From the NCBI RefSeq assembly GCF_022664435.1, contig NZ_JAKREU010000001.1, positions 310,001 through 374,000 on the forward strand: 64,000 nucleotides of DNA, given 5' to 3'. A model generated the notes under the pieces. It saw only the letters and a list, made by a program, of their open reading frames with translations, ran no database searches and was not told the DNA's origin. Each line of letters opens with the position of its first letter. Position 1 is the stretch's first letter. Of this stretch, positions 44,333-52,827 are shown in pieces. The stretch comes from Sphingomonas panni (GTDB lineage: Bacteria; Pseudomonadota; Alphaproteobacteria; Sphingomonadales; Sphingomonadaceae). A program made the position numbers and the translations under genes.

Positions 44333-45202
44333 TTACCGGGTCGGTACCGGTTCCGCGCCCGAATAATCGTAGAAGCCGCGCTGGACCTTCCGCCCGTACC
44401 AGCCGGCCTCGACATATTTTACCAGCAGCGGCGCGGGCCGGAACTTGGGGTCGCCGGTTCCTTCGAACAGGACGCGGGTGATCTCCAGACAGGTGTCCAG
44501 CCCGATGAAGTCGGCGAGGGTAAATGGCCCCATCGGGTGGTTCAGCCCCAGCTGACACGCCGCATCGATATCGGGAATCGTCGCGACGCCCTCGCCCAGC
44601 GCGAAGCACGCCTCGTTCAGCATCGGCATCAGCACGCGGTTGACGATGAAGCCCGGCGCGTCATTGGCATGGACGATCCGCTTGTTCAGGCTCTGTCCGA
44701 ACGCCTCGACCGCCGCGACGGTCGCGTCGCTGGTGGCAAGGCCACGGATCAGTTCGATCAGGCCCATCACCGGCACCGGGTTGAAGAAATGCACGCCCAT
44801 GAACCGCGCCGGATCGGGCGCGGCCTGCGCCAGTCGGGTGATCGGGATGGACGAAGTGTTGCTGGCGAGGATCGCGGTATCGGACAGCACCTTGCCGACG
44901 GTTTCGAAGATCTGGCGCTTGATCGCTTCCCGCTCGGTCGCGGCCTCGATCACCAGGTCGCACGGCCCCATAGCCGCCAGATCACCGACCGGCGTAATCC
45001 GGTCCAGCGCGGCATCGGCGTCGCTTTGGGTAATCTTTTCCTTCGATACCGCGCGCGCGAGCTGTTTGGCGATGCCGTCCTTGCCGCCCTGCGCGCGCTC
45101 GACCGATACGTCTGACAGCAACACGGCATAGCCGGCCTGTGCCGACACCTGCGCAATGCCCGCCCCCATCTGGCCCGCGCCGATCACGCCAATCGTCTTC
45201 AT
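44333..45202 (-). CDS. 3-hydroxybutyryl-CoA dehydrogenase
   Basis: This 289-aa enzyme interconverts 3-hydroxyacyl-CoA and 3-ketoacyl-CoA with NAD(P). Seen: the Rossmann loop [14 protein letters not shown] (about 5), [14 protein letters not shown] (about 88), [13 protein letters not shown] (about 112), the catalytic His in [13 protein letters not shown] (about 134-146), [12 protein letters not shown] (about 182) and [18 protein letters not shown] (about 221). It produces the S-isomer of the substrate, in contrast to PhaB at 14.1 kb. Confidence 0.95.
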   Translation of the reverse strand: MKTIGVIGAGQMGAGIAQVSAQAGYAVLLSDVSVERAQGGKDGIAKQLARAVSKEKITQSDADAALDRITPVGDLAAMGPCDLVIEAATEREAIKRQIFETVGKVLSDTAILASNTSSIPITRLAQAAPDPARFMGVHFFNPVPVMGLIELIRGLATSDATVAAVEAFGQSLNKRIVHANDAPGFIVNRVLMPMLNEACFALGEGVATIPDIDAACQLGLNHPMGPFTLADFIGLDTCLEITRVLFEGTGDPKFRPAPLLVKYVEAGWYGRKVQRGFYDYSGAEPVPTR

Positions 45203-45285
45203 CGTCCGTCCTCTCGATAAACTGCCGTTTGCCGGCTCGAACGCGGCAATAGCGCCTTTCGATCACGCGTACATGCCGGTATCGC

Positions 45286-46371
45286 ATGGCCATGCGCCGT
45301 ATCCTGCCCCTCGCCTTGCCGCTCACCCTGCTAGCCTGCAACGGATCGGCACCACAGCCGGGCGAGAATGCCGCGACACCCGCCCCGACGCCCAGCGCCA
45401 GCGCGTCCCCGCTGACCGATACCGGCACCGTACCGCGTCCGACCGAGCTGCGCAGTTTCGGCAACTGGGTCGCCGGATGCGATAATGGCGCGACCTGTCA
45501 GGCGGGTTCGCTGGCCCCCGAGGAGGGCGATCCGCCAGCGCTGATGCTGTCGCTCGAACGCGCTGCCGGGCCGGAGGGTGCCGTCACGATCCGCCTGCGC
45601 GGCGTTGACCTGCCTTCGCTGCCGCTGACCGCATCGATCGATGGCGACGCGATGGCGCGCGGCGGCACGGCCGGCGACGATGCGGTGAGGCTCAGCGGCG
45701 CGCCCGCCCTGGCGCTGGCGCAGCGCATGGCACAGGGCCGCACGCTGACCATTGCCGACGCAGCCGGCGCGAAGGCGGCCACCCTGTCGCTAACGGGTGC
45801 GGCGGCGGCGCTGCGCTGGATCGATGCCCAGCAGGGGCGCGACGGTACGGTCGGCGCGCTGGTGGCAAAGGGCACCCGCCCGGACACCCGCCCGGCTCCC
45901 GCCCTGCCGGTCGTCAGCGCGCCGGTCATTCGCGGGGAGTCGGCGCTGCTCGACCCGCTGCTCATCACCCGGATGCGGGCAAAGGCCGATTGCAGCGGCG
46001 ACGACCTGCCCGACGTGACGACCAAGCCGCTGGGCGGCGGCCGCACGCTGGCGATCGTCCCCTGCGAGATGGGGGCCTATAACCTGTTGTCGGCGCTGTT
46101 CGTCGTAGAGCGGGGGGAGGCGACGCTCGCACCGTTCGAAGCGGCACCGGGCGGAGATACGGGCAGCGACACGCCGCTGGTTTTCAACGCCGCCTTTGCC
46201 GACGGCATTCTCGACACCAATGCGCTGGGCCGGGGGCTGGGCGATTGCGGCGTGCGGCAACGCTATGCGTGGGACGGCAGCCGCTTTCGCCTGATCGAAC
46301 AGCGGGTGATGGACGATTGTCGCGGCAATGCCGACTTCATCCGCACCTGGGTCGCGCGCCTGATCCGCTGA
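45286..46371 (+). CDS. DUF1176 domain lipoprotein
   Basis: This 361-aa protein has a lipobox (LTLLACNG, Cys about residue 18), a Pro/Ser/Ala linker (about 25-50) and a DUF1176 domain with SFGNWVAGCDNGATCQAG (about 57), KPLGGGRTLAIVPCEMGAYN (about 247) and GLGDCGVRQRYAWDG (about 325). Paired cysteines suggest disulfides in the periplasm. Function of DUF1176 is unknown. It converges with the EEP gene after 4 bp. Confidence 0.88.
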   Translation: MAMRRILPLALPLTLLACNGSAPQPGENAATPAPTPSASASPLTDTGTVPRPTELRSFGNWVAGCDNGATCQAGSLAPEEGDPPALMLSLERAAGPEGAVTIRLRGVDLPSLPLTASIDGDAMARGGTAGDDAVRLSGAPALALAQRMAQGRTLTIADAAGAKAATLSLTGAAAALRWIDAQQGRDGTVGALVAKGTRPDTRPAPALPVVSAPVIRGESALLDPLLITRMRAKADCSGDDLPDVTTKPLGGGRTLAIVPCEMGAYNLLSALFVVERGEATLAPFEAAPGGDTGSDTPLVFNAAFADGILDTNALGRGLGDCGVRQRYAWDGSRFRLIEQRVMDDCRGNADFIRTWVARLIR

Positions 46372-46375
46372 CCGG

Positions 46376-47203
46376 TCAGCGGCGGCGCAGCACCGCCACG
46401 ACCGGATAATGGTCCGATGGGAACAGTGCGCCCTGCCGCGTATCGATCGTCGTCACCGACAGCGGTGCGAACCCCTTGACGAAAATCCAGTCGATGCGGC
46501 GGTCGGGCTTGCCGGTGAAGCCGTGGAAGGTCGCCTCCGGCCCCTTGCGCGCGGGCGTCGCGATCCAGACGTCGGTCAGGTCCTGCGCCAGCCGGCGGTG
46601 GGTCGGGCTGTCGGGAACGGTGTTGAAGTCGCCGGTCAGCACGACGGGCAGGTCACCGGCAATCGCGGGAATCCGCGCCGCCAGCAACGCCGCGCCCTTT
46701 TCGCGAGCTGCCTCATCCTCCTCCCGATAGGGCAGGTGGGTGTTGAAAAGCGCGAAACGCTTGCCGTCACGCTCCCTAAAGATCGCCCAGGTCACCATGC
46801 GCGGCAGGGGATGGCCCCAGCTGATGCTGCCCGGCACCTCCGGCGTGTCCGACAGCCAGAAATTGCCCCAGCGTTCCACCTGCAGCCGATCGGCACGGTA
46901 GAAGACGCCCATATGTTCGTCATCGGCACGTTCCGCACCGCTGCGCCCGACCCCGATCCAGCGATAGCGCGGCAGGCGTTCGACCAGATCGTCGCCCTGC
47001 CGCTTGAACAATTCCTGTGTCCCGATCACGTCGGGGTTGGCGCGACGGATCGTGGCGGTGGTCAGGTCGCGCCGCAATTCCCAACGGTTCGCGCCATCGC
47101 CGTCGCTGGGCAGGCGGATGTTGAGGCTCATGACGGTCAGGTCGCGGGCCATGGCGGGCACCGCCGCGGCCAGTGCCGCGATCGTCAGCAGGAATCGAAT
47201 CAC
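46376..47203 (-). CDS. Exported endonuclease/exonuclease/phosphatase family hydrolase
   Basis: This 275-aa protein has a signal peptide (FLLTIAALAAAVPAMA) and an EEP fold: SLNIRLP (about 26), IGTQELFKRQ (catalytic Glu, about 62), LFNTHLPYREEDE (about 153), VLTGDFNTVP (about 192) and the terminal SDHYPVVAVL (about 264). Substrate might be a phospholipid, phosphoinositide-like compound or nucleic acid. It overlaps the egtD stop by 4 bases and so belongs to the ergothioneine operon. Confidence 0.9.
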   Translation of the reverse strand: MIRFLLTIAALAAAVPAMARDLTVMSLNIRLPSDGDGANRWELRRDLTTATIRRANPDVIGTQELFKRQGDDLVERLPRYRWIGVGRSGAERADDEHMGVFYRADRLQVERWGNFWLSDTPEVPGSISWGHPLPRMVTWAIFRERDGKRFALFNTHLPYREEDEAAREKGAALLAARIPAIAGDLPVVLTGDFNTVPDSPTHRRLAQDLTDVWIATPARKGPEATFHGFTGKPDRRIDWIFVKGFAPLSVTTIDTRQGALFPSDHYPVVAVLRRR

Positions 47204-48177
47204 GGGGCGATCGGTACCTTCTTCGCTTCGGCCAGGATCACGCAGAATGCGCCGTCCTCACCGCACCATTGCTGCAACGGGGTCCACCCGCCGCTGCGCA
47301 ATAGCAGGCGCGCATCGCGATCGCCATATTTATGGCTGTTCTCGGTATGGATCGTTTCGCCCGCGCGCATGGCGAACGACCGTCCGTCGACCGCAAAGTC
47401 GAGGTCGCGGGTCGTGCGCAGATGCATCTCGATCCGCGCGGCATCGTCATTCCAGCGCGCTTCGTGGACGAAGGCTTCGACCGGAACGGTGCCAGCGAGT
47501 TCGCGATTGATCCGGTCGAGCAGGTTCAGGTTGAACGCGGCCGTCACCCCCGCCGCATCGTCATAGGCGGCGACCAGCGTCTGCTCGTCCTTCACCCGGT
47601 CGATGCCGATCAGCAGCATCGCCCCCTCGCCCAGCCAGTCGCGCATCGCCCTGAGCAACGTGCCCGCCGCCAGCGGCTCCATGTTGCCGATGGTCGAACC
47701 GGGAAAGAAGCCGAGCTTGGGCATGTCCGCCACCTCGGCGGGAAGCGGCACGGGATGCATGAAGTCCGCCTCGACCGGCAGTACCGGCAGCCCCGGAAAC
47801 TGGCCGGCCAGCACCGCCGACGAGGACCGCAGGAAATCGCCCGAGATATCGATCGGCACATAGGCGGCGGGTTCGATGCAGTTGAGCAGGATCGGCGTCT
47901 TGACCGACGATCCCGATCCGAACTCCACCACCGCCACGCCTTCACCGATCGCGCCGACCAGTTCGGGGCAGATCGTCTTGAGGATCGCGGTTTCGGCGCG
48001 GGTCGGGTAATATTCGGGGAGCGCGGTGATGTCCTCGAACAGCTCCGACCCCTTGCGGTCGTAGAACCAGCGCGCCGGAATCGCCTTTTGCGGCAACGAC
48101 AGCCCGGCCAGCACGTCGGCGCGAAACGCGGGATCGGCACGGGTCGCCATCGGCACATCGTCGCTCAACAGCATCAC
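47200..48177 (-). CDS. egtD: L-histidine N-alpha-methyltransferase EgtD
   Basis: EgtD trimethylates histidine to hercynine, the first step of ergothioneine synthesis. The 325-aa protein has IPARWFYDRKGSELFEDITA (about 33), VVEFGSGSSVKTPILL (about 84), YVPIDISGDFL (about 106), FFPGSTIGNMEP (about 156), LIGIDRVKD (about 188), FNLNLLDRINREL (about 213) and GETIHTENSHKY (about 273). It overlaps egtB by 4 bases (ATGA). Confidence 0.95.
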   Translation of the reverse strand: MMLLSDDVPMATRADPAFRADVLAGLSLPQKAIPARWFYDRKGSELFEDITALPEYYPTRAETAILKTICPELVGAIGEGVAVVEFGSGSSVKTPILLNCIEPAAYVPIDISGDFLRSSSAVLAGQFPGLPVLPVEADFMHPVPLPAEVADMPKLGFFPGSTIGNMEPLAAGTLLRAMRDWLGEGAMLLIGIDRVKDEQTLVAAYDDAAGVTAAFNLNLLDRINRELAGTVPVEAFVHEARWNDDAARIEMHLRTTRDLDFAVDGRSFAMRAGETIHTENSHKYGDRDARLLLRSGGWTPLQQWCGEDGAFCVILAEAKKVPIAP

Positions 48178-49430
48178 AGATCCTTTGCAAGCCGGACGCC
48201 GGTGAATTGCCAGCGTTGATGGGGGTAGAAGAAATTGCGGTAGCAGGCACGCGCATGGCCGCGCGGCGTGGCGCAGGACGAGCCGCGCAGCACGAACTGC
48301 CCGCTCATGAACTTGCCATTATATTCCCCGACCGCGCCGTCGACGGTGCGGAAGCCGGGATAGGGGCGGTACGCGCTGCCGGTCCATTGCCAGACGTCGC
48401 CGAAAAAGGCCGGCCCGCCGGCGGACGGACGCGGTTCGACCGCATGGGCATGGTCCAGCTGGTTGCCGCCGTTCGGGTCGTGGCTGGCCGCAGCGGCTTC
48501 CCATTCGAACTCGGTCGGCAACCGCGCGCCGGCCCAGCTGGCAAAAGCGTCGGCCTCGAAGAAGCTGATATGCGTCACCGGCGCGGCGGGATCGATCGCG
48601 CGTCGTCCATCAAGGCCGAACCGGGTCCACACCTCGCCGTCCCGCTCCCAATAGAGTGGCGCGTGGATGCCATTCGCCTTCACCCAGGCCCAGCCATCGG
48701 CCAGCCACAGCCTTGCGTCGCGATAGCCGCCATCGGCGATGAACGCCGCCCATTCGCCGTTGGTGACGGTGCGGTCGGCGATGGCGTGCGGATGGAGCAG
48801 CACGTCGTGGCGCGGGCCTTCGCAATCGAAGGCGAAGCCCTGTCCGTCATGGCCGACCTGCACGATGCCGCCGCTATGCTCAATCCAGCCGGTCGGCGGC
48901 GGCACCGCCACCGGACGCTTCGGCTCGGGCGCGAACATCGCCGGCTCCAGCGGGTTCTCGCTGAAATGATGCAGGATATCGGTGAGCAACAGCTCCTGAT
49001 GCTGCTCTTCATGATTGCAGCCAAGCGCGACCAGTTCCTGCGCCGCGTCGGACAGCGTCGGCAGCGCGGCGAGCAATGCCGCATCGACTGCCGCGCGATA
49101 GCCGCGCACCTCGTCGAGGCTGGGCCGGGTAATCATCCCCCGCCGACTGCGCGCATGACGGCGACCTTCCGCCTCGTAATAGCTGTTGAACAGGAACGGG
49201 AAGCGTTCGTCGTGTAGCGTATAGCCGGGCACATGGTCGCGCAGGACGAAGGTTTCGAAGAACCACGTCGTATGCGCCAGATGCCATTTGGCCGGTGACG
49301 CATCGTCCATCGATTGGACGGTGGCGTCGGCGTCCGACAGCGGCGCGGCCAGCGCGTCGGTCAGCGATCGAACCTGGGTGTAACGATGGGCGAGCAGATG
49401 GTCGGACCGGTCGGCCGGTGTCGCTCGCAT
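48174..49430 (-). CDS. egtB: Ergothioneine biosynthesis sulfoxide synthase EgtB
   Basis: EgtB is a non-heme iron enzyme that joins hercynine to a thiol with oxygen. The 418-aa protein has a DinB-like N-terminal domain with the three iron histidines (KWHLAHTTWFFE, about 50, and NHEEQHQELLLTDILHHF, about 140) and a C-terminal FGE-sulfatase fold (VTHISFFEADAFASWAGARL, about 286; RGSSCATPRGHARACYRNFF, about 383). No egtA, egtC or egtE gene is nearby, so the thiol donor and lyase are unidentified. Confidence 0.94.
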   Translation of the reverse strand: MRATPADRSDHLLAHRYTQVRSLTDALAAPLSDADATVQSMDDASPAKWHLAHTTWFFETFVLRDHVPGYTLHDERFPFLFNSYYEAEGRRHARSRRGMITRPSLDEVRGYRAAVDAALLAALPTLSDAAQELVALGCNHEEQHQELLLTDILHHFSENPLEPAMFAPEPKRPVAVPPPTGWIEHSGGIVQVGHDGQGFAFDCEGPRHDVLLHPHAIADRTVTNGEWAAFIADGGYRDARLWLADGWAWVKANGIHAPLYWERDGEVWTRFGLDGRRAIDPAAPVTHISFFEADAFASWAGARLPTEFEWEAAAASHDPNGGNQLDHAHAVEPRPSAGGPAFFGDVWQWTGSAYRPYPGFRTVDGAVGEYNGKFMSGQFVLRGSSCATPRGHARACYRNFFYPHQRWQFTGVRLAKDL

Positions 49431-49439
49431 GATCGTCTC

Positions 49440-50006
49440 CTAGGGTGCCGGACGCTCCCCGCCCGGTACCCACAAAACGTCTCCACCGGCATTTTGGTTC
49501 ACAAGCCGCGCAAAAACGAACAGAAAATCCGACAGTCGGTTGAGATAGGCAAGCAGATGCGGGTTCAGCGCCGCATCGTGCGACGCCGCCACCGCCGACC
49601 GTTCCGCCCTGCGCACGATGGCGCGGGCGAGATGCAGCGCGGCGGCCGCCGCCGATCCGCCGGGCAAAATGAAGCTGGTCAGCGGCGACAGCCCGGCATT
49701 GGCCCGGTCGATCGCGTTCTCCAGCGCGGTGACCTGTTCGGGTACGATCCGCAGCGCACCGGCAATGGCGGGCGGCGTGGCAAGGTCCGCGCCGAGATCG
49801 AACAGGTCGTTCTGGATGGTCAGCAGTGTCGCGGCATCGGGATGCCCGCCGAGCGCGGCGATGGCGACGCCCAATGCCGAATTGGCCTCGTCCACATCGC
49901 CGATCGCCTGCATCACGGCGGCGTCCTTGGCGACGCGCGATCCGTCGACCAGCCCCGTCGTCCCGCCGTCACCGGTGCGGGTATAGATTTTCGTCAGCTT
50001 GACCAT
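49440..50006 (-). CDS. PduO-type cob(I)alamin adenosyltransferase
   Basis: This 188-aa enzyme makes adenosylcobalamin from cob(I)alamin and ATP. Seen: the N-terminal KIYTRTGDGGTTGLVDGSRV (about 5-24), VDEANSALGVA (about 38), FDLGADLATP (about 69), SFILPGGSAAAAALHLARAIVRRAER (about 111, split by the helix turn) and YLNRLSDFLFVFAR (about 154). It starts 7 bp after the twin-TM gene, a pairing common in alphaproteobacteria. Confidence 0.95.
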   Translation of the reverse strand: MVKLTKIYTRTGDGGTTGLVDGSRVAKDAAVMQAIGDVDEANSALGVAIAALGGHPDAATLLTIQNDLFDLGADLATPPAIAGALRIVPEQVTALENAIDRANAGLSPLTSFILPGGSAAAAALHLARAIVRRAERSAVAASHDAALNPHLLAYLNRLSDFLFVFARLVNQNAGGDVLWVPGGERPAP

Positions 50007-50013
50007 CGGTCGG

Positions 50014-50241
50014 TCAGCTGCGTCCCGACAGGAACAGCAGCACGACGACGATCAGGATCGCGATCGCCTGAAACAGCACGCGCGCCTGCATCATCTTGTT
50101 CGATTTGAGCGCCTGGTCGCTCGGCCCCTCGCCGCGCACTTCGGCGCTCCCCTGTGCTAGGAACGACACGATGCCGCGGATCAGCGCGACGACTACCGCG
50201 ATCATCGCAGCGATCAGCAACAGGACCAGAAACGTGTTCAT
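50014..50241 (-). CDS. Twin transmembrane protein, HIG1 domain-like
   Basis: This 75-aa protein has two transmembrane helices (about 3-24 and 51-71) joined by a soluble loop with SDQALKSNKMMQARVLFQA, typical of HIG1-type small membrane proteins encoded in front of the cobalamin adenosyltransferase in many Alphaproteobacteria. HIG1 proteins of mitochondria assist cytochrome oxidase; the bacterial role is unclear. Confidence 0.85.
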   Translation of the reverse strand: MNTFLVLLLIAAMIAVVVALIRGIVSFLAQGSAEVRGEGPSDQALKSNKMMQARVLFQAIAILIVVVLLFLSGRS

Positions 50242-50250
50242 GGGGTGAAG

Positions 50251-51174
50251 CTAAGCCTTTGCCAGCGCAAAGCCAATGGGGAGTCGCTCATTGCGCAGAT
50301 CATCGGCGAAACCGCGCCCGTCGACGCCGCTGTCCCTGAGCGCCGCCAGCGTCGGCGCGCCGTTGCGCTTGGCCAGCCGCTGCCCATCGGGTCCCAGCAG
50401 CAACGGGTGGTGCCGCCACACCGGTACAGGCAAATCGAGCAGCGCCTGCAAAAGCCGATGGACGTGAGTCGCGGCGAACAGGTCGACGCCGCGCACGACA
50501 TGGGTCACCCCCTGCGCGGCATCGTCCACCGTCACCGCCAGATGGTAGCTGGTGCCTGCATCCTTGCGCGCCAGCACGACATCGCCCTGTGCCAGCGGTT
50601 CGGCGTGCACCATTCCCGCCAGTTCGTCGCGCCACGTCAGCGGCCCGGCCAGCGCCGTCGCGCGCGCCATGTCGATCCGCCAGGCGTGCGGCTCGTCCAG
50701 CCGCGCCGCTGCCACCTCTGCCGGGATCGCGCGACAGGTGCCGGGATAGACCGCCCCGTCGACGCCGTGCGGCGCGGACGCACTTGCCGCCAGTTCGCGC
50801 GCGATATCGGCGCGGGTGCAGAAACACGGATAGACCAGCCCCATCGCCCGCAACCGGTCGAGTGCGACGGCGTAGCGGGGCATGCGCTCCGACTGGAACA
50901 CGACCTCCCCATCCCAGCGCAGCCCGAGCCATGCGAGGTCGGCCAGGATGCCCGCGACATGTTCCGGCCGGCTGCGACCCGTATCGATATCCTCGATCCT
51001 GAGCAGAAAGCGCCCGCCGGCATCCCGCGCGCGATCATGCGCCGCGATCGCCGCCACCGCATGGCCGGCGTGCAGCGCCCCCGTGGGGCTGGGCGCGAAA
51101 CGGGTGACGACCGCACCGGTTTGACTTTGGGTATCGCGCCGTGCTGTCATGTGCCCGTCATCGTTGCCGATCAT
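50251..51174 (-). CDS. gluQ: Glutamyl-Q tRNA(Asp) synthetase GluQRS
   Basis: GluQRS attaches glutamate to the queuosine base of tRNA-Asp. The 307-aa protein has the class I HIGH-like motif FAPSPTGALHAGHAVAAI (about 26), LLRIEDIDTGRSRPEH (about 57), zinc-site cysteines (PCFCTR, about 115, and the downstream YPGTC), VVRGVDLFAATHVH (about 228) and the KMSKS-like GQRLAKRNG (about 263). It lacks the anticodon-binding domain of GluRS. The start could also be ATG 51150. It leads the six-gene operon ending at the EEP gene. Confidence 0.93.
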   Translation of the reverse strand: MIGNDDGHMTARRDTQSQTGAVVTRFAPSPTGALHAGHAVAAIAAHDRARDAGGRFLLRIEDIDTGRSRPEHVAGILADLAWLGLRWDGEVVFQSERMPRYAVALDRLRAMGLVYPCFCTRADIARELAASASAPHGVDGAVYPGTCRAIPAEVAAARLDEPHAWRIDMARATALAGPLTWRDELAGMVHAEPLAQGDVVLARKDAGTSYHLAVTVDDAAQGVTHVVRGVDLFAATHVHRLLQALLDLPVPVWRHHPLLLGPDGQRLAKRNGAPTLAALRDSGVDGRGFADDLRNERLPIGFALAKA

Positions 51175-51206
51175 ATCGGCGCCGACGTTTACGCGAGGGG
51201 GACTTC

Positions 51207-51773
51207 ATGTACCATCCCGATCGCCTCCGCCATCCCGATGGCTGCCCCGCGCTGGTGCTCAACGCGGACTATACCCCGTTGAGCTATTATCCGCTCAGCG
51301 TGTGGCCGTGGCAGACGGCGGTTAAGGCCGTATTCCTCGACCGGGTCGACATCGTCGCCGAATATGACCGCGAAGTGTGCAGCCCGACCGCACGCATCAA
51401 GCTGCCCTCGGTCATCGCGCTCAAGCAATATGTGCGGCCATCCGAATTTCCGGCCTTTACCCGCTTCAACCTGTTCCTGCGCGACCGGTTCAGCTGCCAA
51501 TATTGCGGCGCGACCCACGACCTGACCTTCGATCACGTCGTGCCGCGCGCGCAGGGCGGCCGGACGACATGGGAAAACGTCGCCACCGCCTGCGCGCCGT
51601 GCAACCTGCGCAAGGGGGGCCGGACGCCGAAACAGGCGGCTATGCCGCTCCATGTCCAGCCGATCCGCCCGACCAGTTGGCAGCTGCAGGAACAGGGTCG
51701 CCGCTTCCCGCCCAACCATCTGCACGAGACGTGGCATGACTGGCTGTACTGGGACGTCGAGTTGGAGGCTTGA
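51207..51773 (+). CDS. HNH endonuclease
   Basis: This 188-aa protein contains a zinc-bound HNH domain: CQYCGATHDLTFDHVVPRAQ (about 98-117) and NVATACAPCNLRKGGRTP (about 125-142). The N-terminal part (ALVLNADYTPLSYYPLSVW) is the conserved leader of a widespread alphaproteobacterial HNH family. It is a housekeeping-type gene with no phage genes around it, and its DNA target is unknown. Start ATG 51207 has GAGGGGG upstream. Confidence 0.93.
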   Translation: MYHPDRLRHPDGCPALVLNADYTPLSYYPLSVWPWQTAVKAVFLDRVDIVAEYDREVCSPTARIKLPSVIALKQYVRPSEFPAFTRFNLFLRDRFSCQYCGATHDLTFDHVVPRAQGGRTTWENVATACAPCNLRKGGRTPKQAAMPLHVQPIRPTSWQLQEQGRRFPPNHLHETWHDWLYWDVELEA

Positions 51774-52207
51774 CCTTTATCAGCATCACCCGGCTACGCA
51801 TCCGGTCCGCGCGTTTCCTGCCCGCGTTCCTGATCGATACGTGGCTGTCGATGCAGCAGGTGAAGCGCGCAACGGGCTATCGCGGCGGTGCGCTGCTTGC
51901 CGATCGCCAGCGTGCCTATTGGACGATGACCGCATGGGACGATGCGGCGGCGATGCGCGCCTACATGACCTCGGGTGCACATCGTCGGGCGATGCCGAAG
52001 CTGATGCACTGGTGCGATCAGGCCAGCATTGCCCACTGGGTCCAGGAGGGCGACACGCTGCCTGATTGGCGCGAGGCCGACCACCGGATGCGAAGCGAAG
52101 GTCGCGTTTCGAAAGTACATCATCCGGCGGAAGGGCATGATCCGATGGCGTTCGACCTGCCACGCGGGATCGGCGGTATCAGGCTGACTACGGTACGACG
52201 GCGATAA
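51770..52207 (+). CDS. Small protein of the ABM/DUF3291-like type
   Basis: This 145-aa protein starts at TTG 51770, overlapping the HNH stop. It has LRIRSARFLPAFLIDTWLSM and RAYWTMTAWDDAAAMRAYMT (about 48-67), a pattern of dimeric alpha/beta-barrel monooxygenase-like proteins (spheroidene monooxygenase/DUF3291 type). The C-terminal part after residue 95 is unrecognised. Catalytic function is not established. Confidence 0.75.
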   Translation: MTFISITRLRIRSARFLPAFLIDTWLSMQQVKRATGYRGGALLADRQRAYWTMTAWDDAAAMRAYMTSGAHRRAMPKLMHWCDQASIAHWVQEGDTLPDWREADHRMRSEGRVSKVHHPAEGHDPMAFDLPRGIGGIRLTTVRRR

Positions 52208-52328
52208 CACCAGCCCCAGCCCCGTCGTTCCCGCGCAGGCGGGAACCCATATACGCGACGTCAGCGGTTCAGCCATGAACGTCGGTGTCTATGAATCCCT
52301 GCCTTGGCGGGAATGACGAACGCTGACG
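52208..52328. repeat. REP-like inverted pair
   Basis: TTCCCGCGCAGGCGGGAACCCATA (from about 52229) and the roughly complementary TATGAATCCCTGCCTTGGCGGGAATGACG (about 52290-52318) form a large imperfect inverted repeat. It belongs to the same broad REP family as the element near 32410 and fills the convergent space between two genes. Confidence 0.6.
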
Positions 52329-52691
52329 TCAACCGCCCTGCGACGTCAGCGGCGGCGTCTGCTGGTGCTGGACCACAGTCCACACGCCATGCTCGATCCA
52401 GCGATAGGTCGAGGTGCAATAAGCCGTGTACCCCTCGCCACCCTTGTGCGCCTCCGCCTTGTAGGCGACGACGATCAGCCCCTCCTGCGGGCGGGCGACC
52501 TGGCGTTCGGTCAGCGACACCTGTTCCCAGCGGGGCGTGTCCTTGACCGCCTCGATCGCCTGTTGCCCCGTAAAGACGAACGGCGGCGTCGACAGCACCA
52601 TCAGGCATTCGTCGTCGACCGATTCCTCGTAATGCGCCGCATCGGCGGTCCACAGGCTTTCCTCGAAATTCCAGATGCGATCGTCGTCCAC
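52329..52691 (-). CDS. DUF4440/NTF2-like protein
   Basis: This 120-aa protein starts at GTG 52691 with GGGAGAAT upstream. The sequence (DRIWNFEESLWTADAAHYEE, then CLMVLSTPPFVFTGQQAIEA and RWIEHGVWTVVQHQQTPP) fits the NTF2-like/DUF4440 fold of small ligand-binding or ketosteroid-isomerase-like proteins. Its ligand is unknown. An upstream ATG at 52829 lies in the divergent PBP promoter and is not used here. Confidence 0.8.
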   Translation of the reverse strand: MDDDRIWNFEESLWTADAAHYEESVDDECLMVLSTPPFVFTGQQAIEAVKDTPRWEQVSLTERQVARPQEGLIVVAYKAEAHKGGEGYTAYCTSTYRWIEHGVWTVVQHQQTPPLTSQGG

Positions 52692-52827
52692 GGCGATTCT
52701 CCCGTTGTTGCCAGCGTTTAGCGTCTGGGCCTTGTCGCGGTTCCGCGCACGGTCCTCCCTGCACCCTCGCCCCATCGCAACGTGCCTTGCCGAGGCTGTA
52801 TCAGACCGGTAATACACGGGGTCTGTC

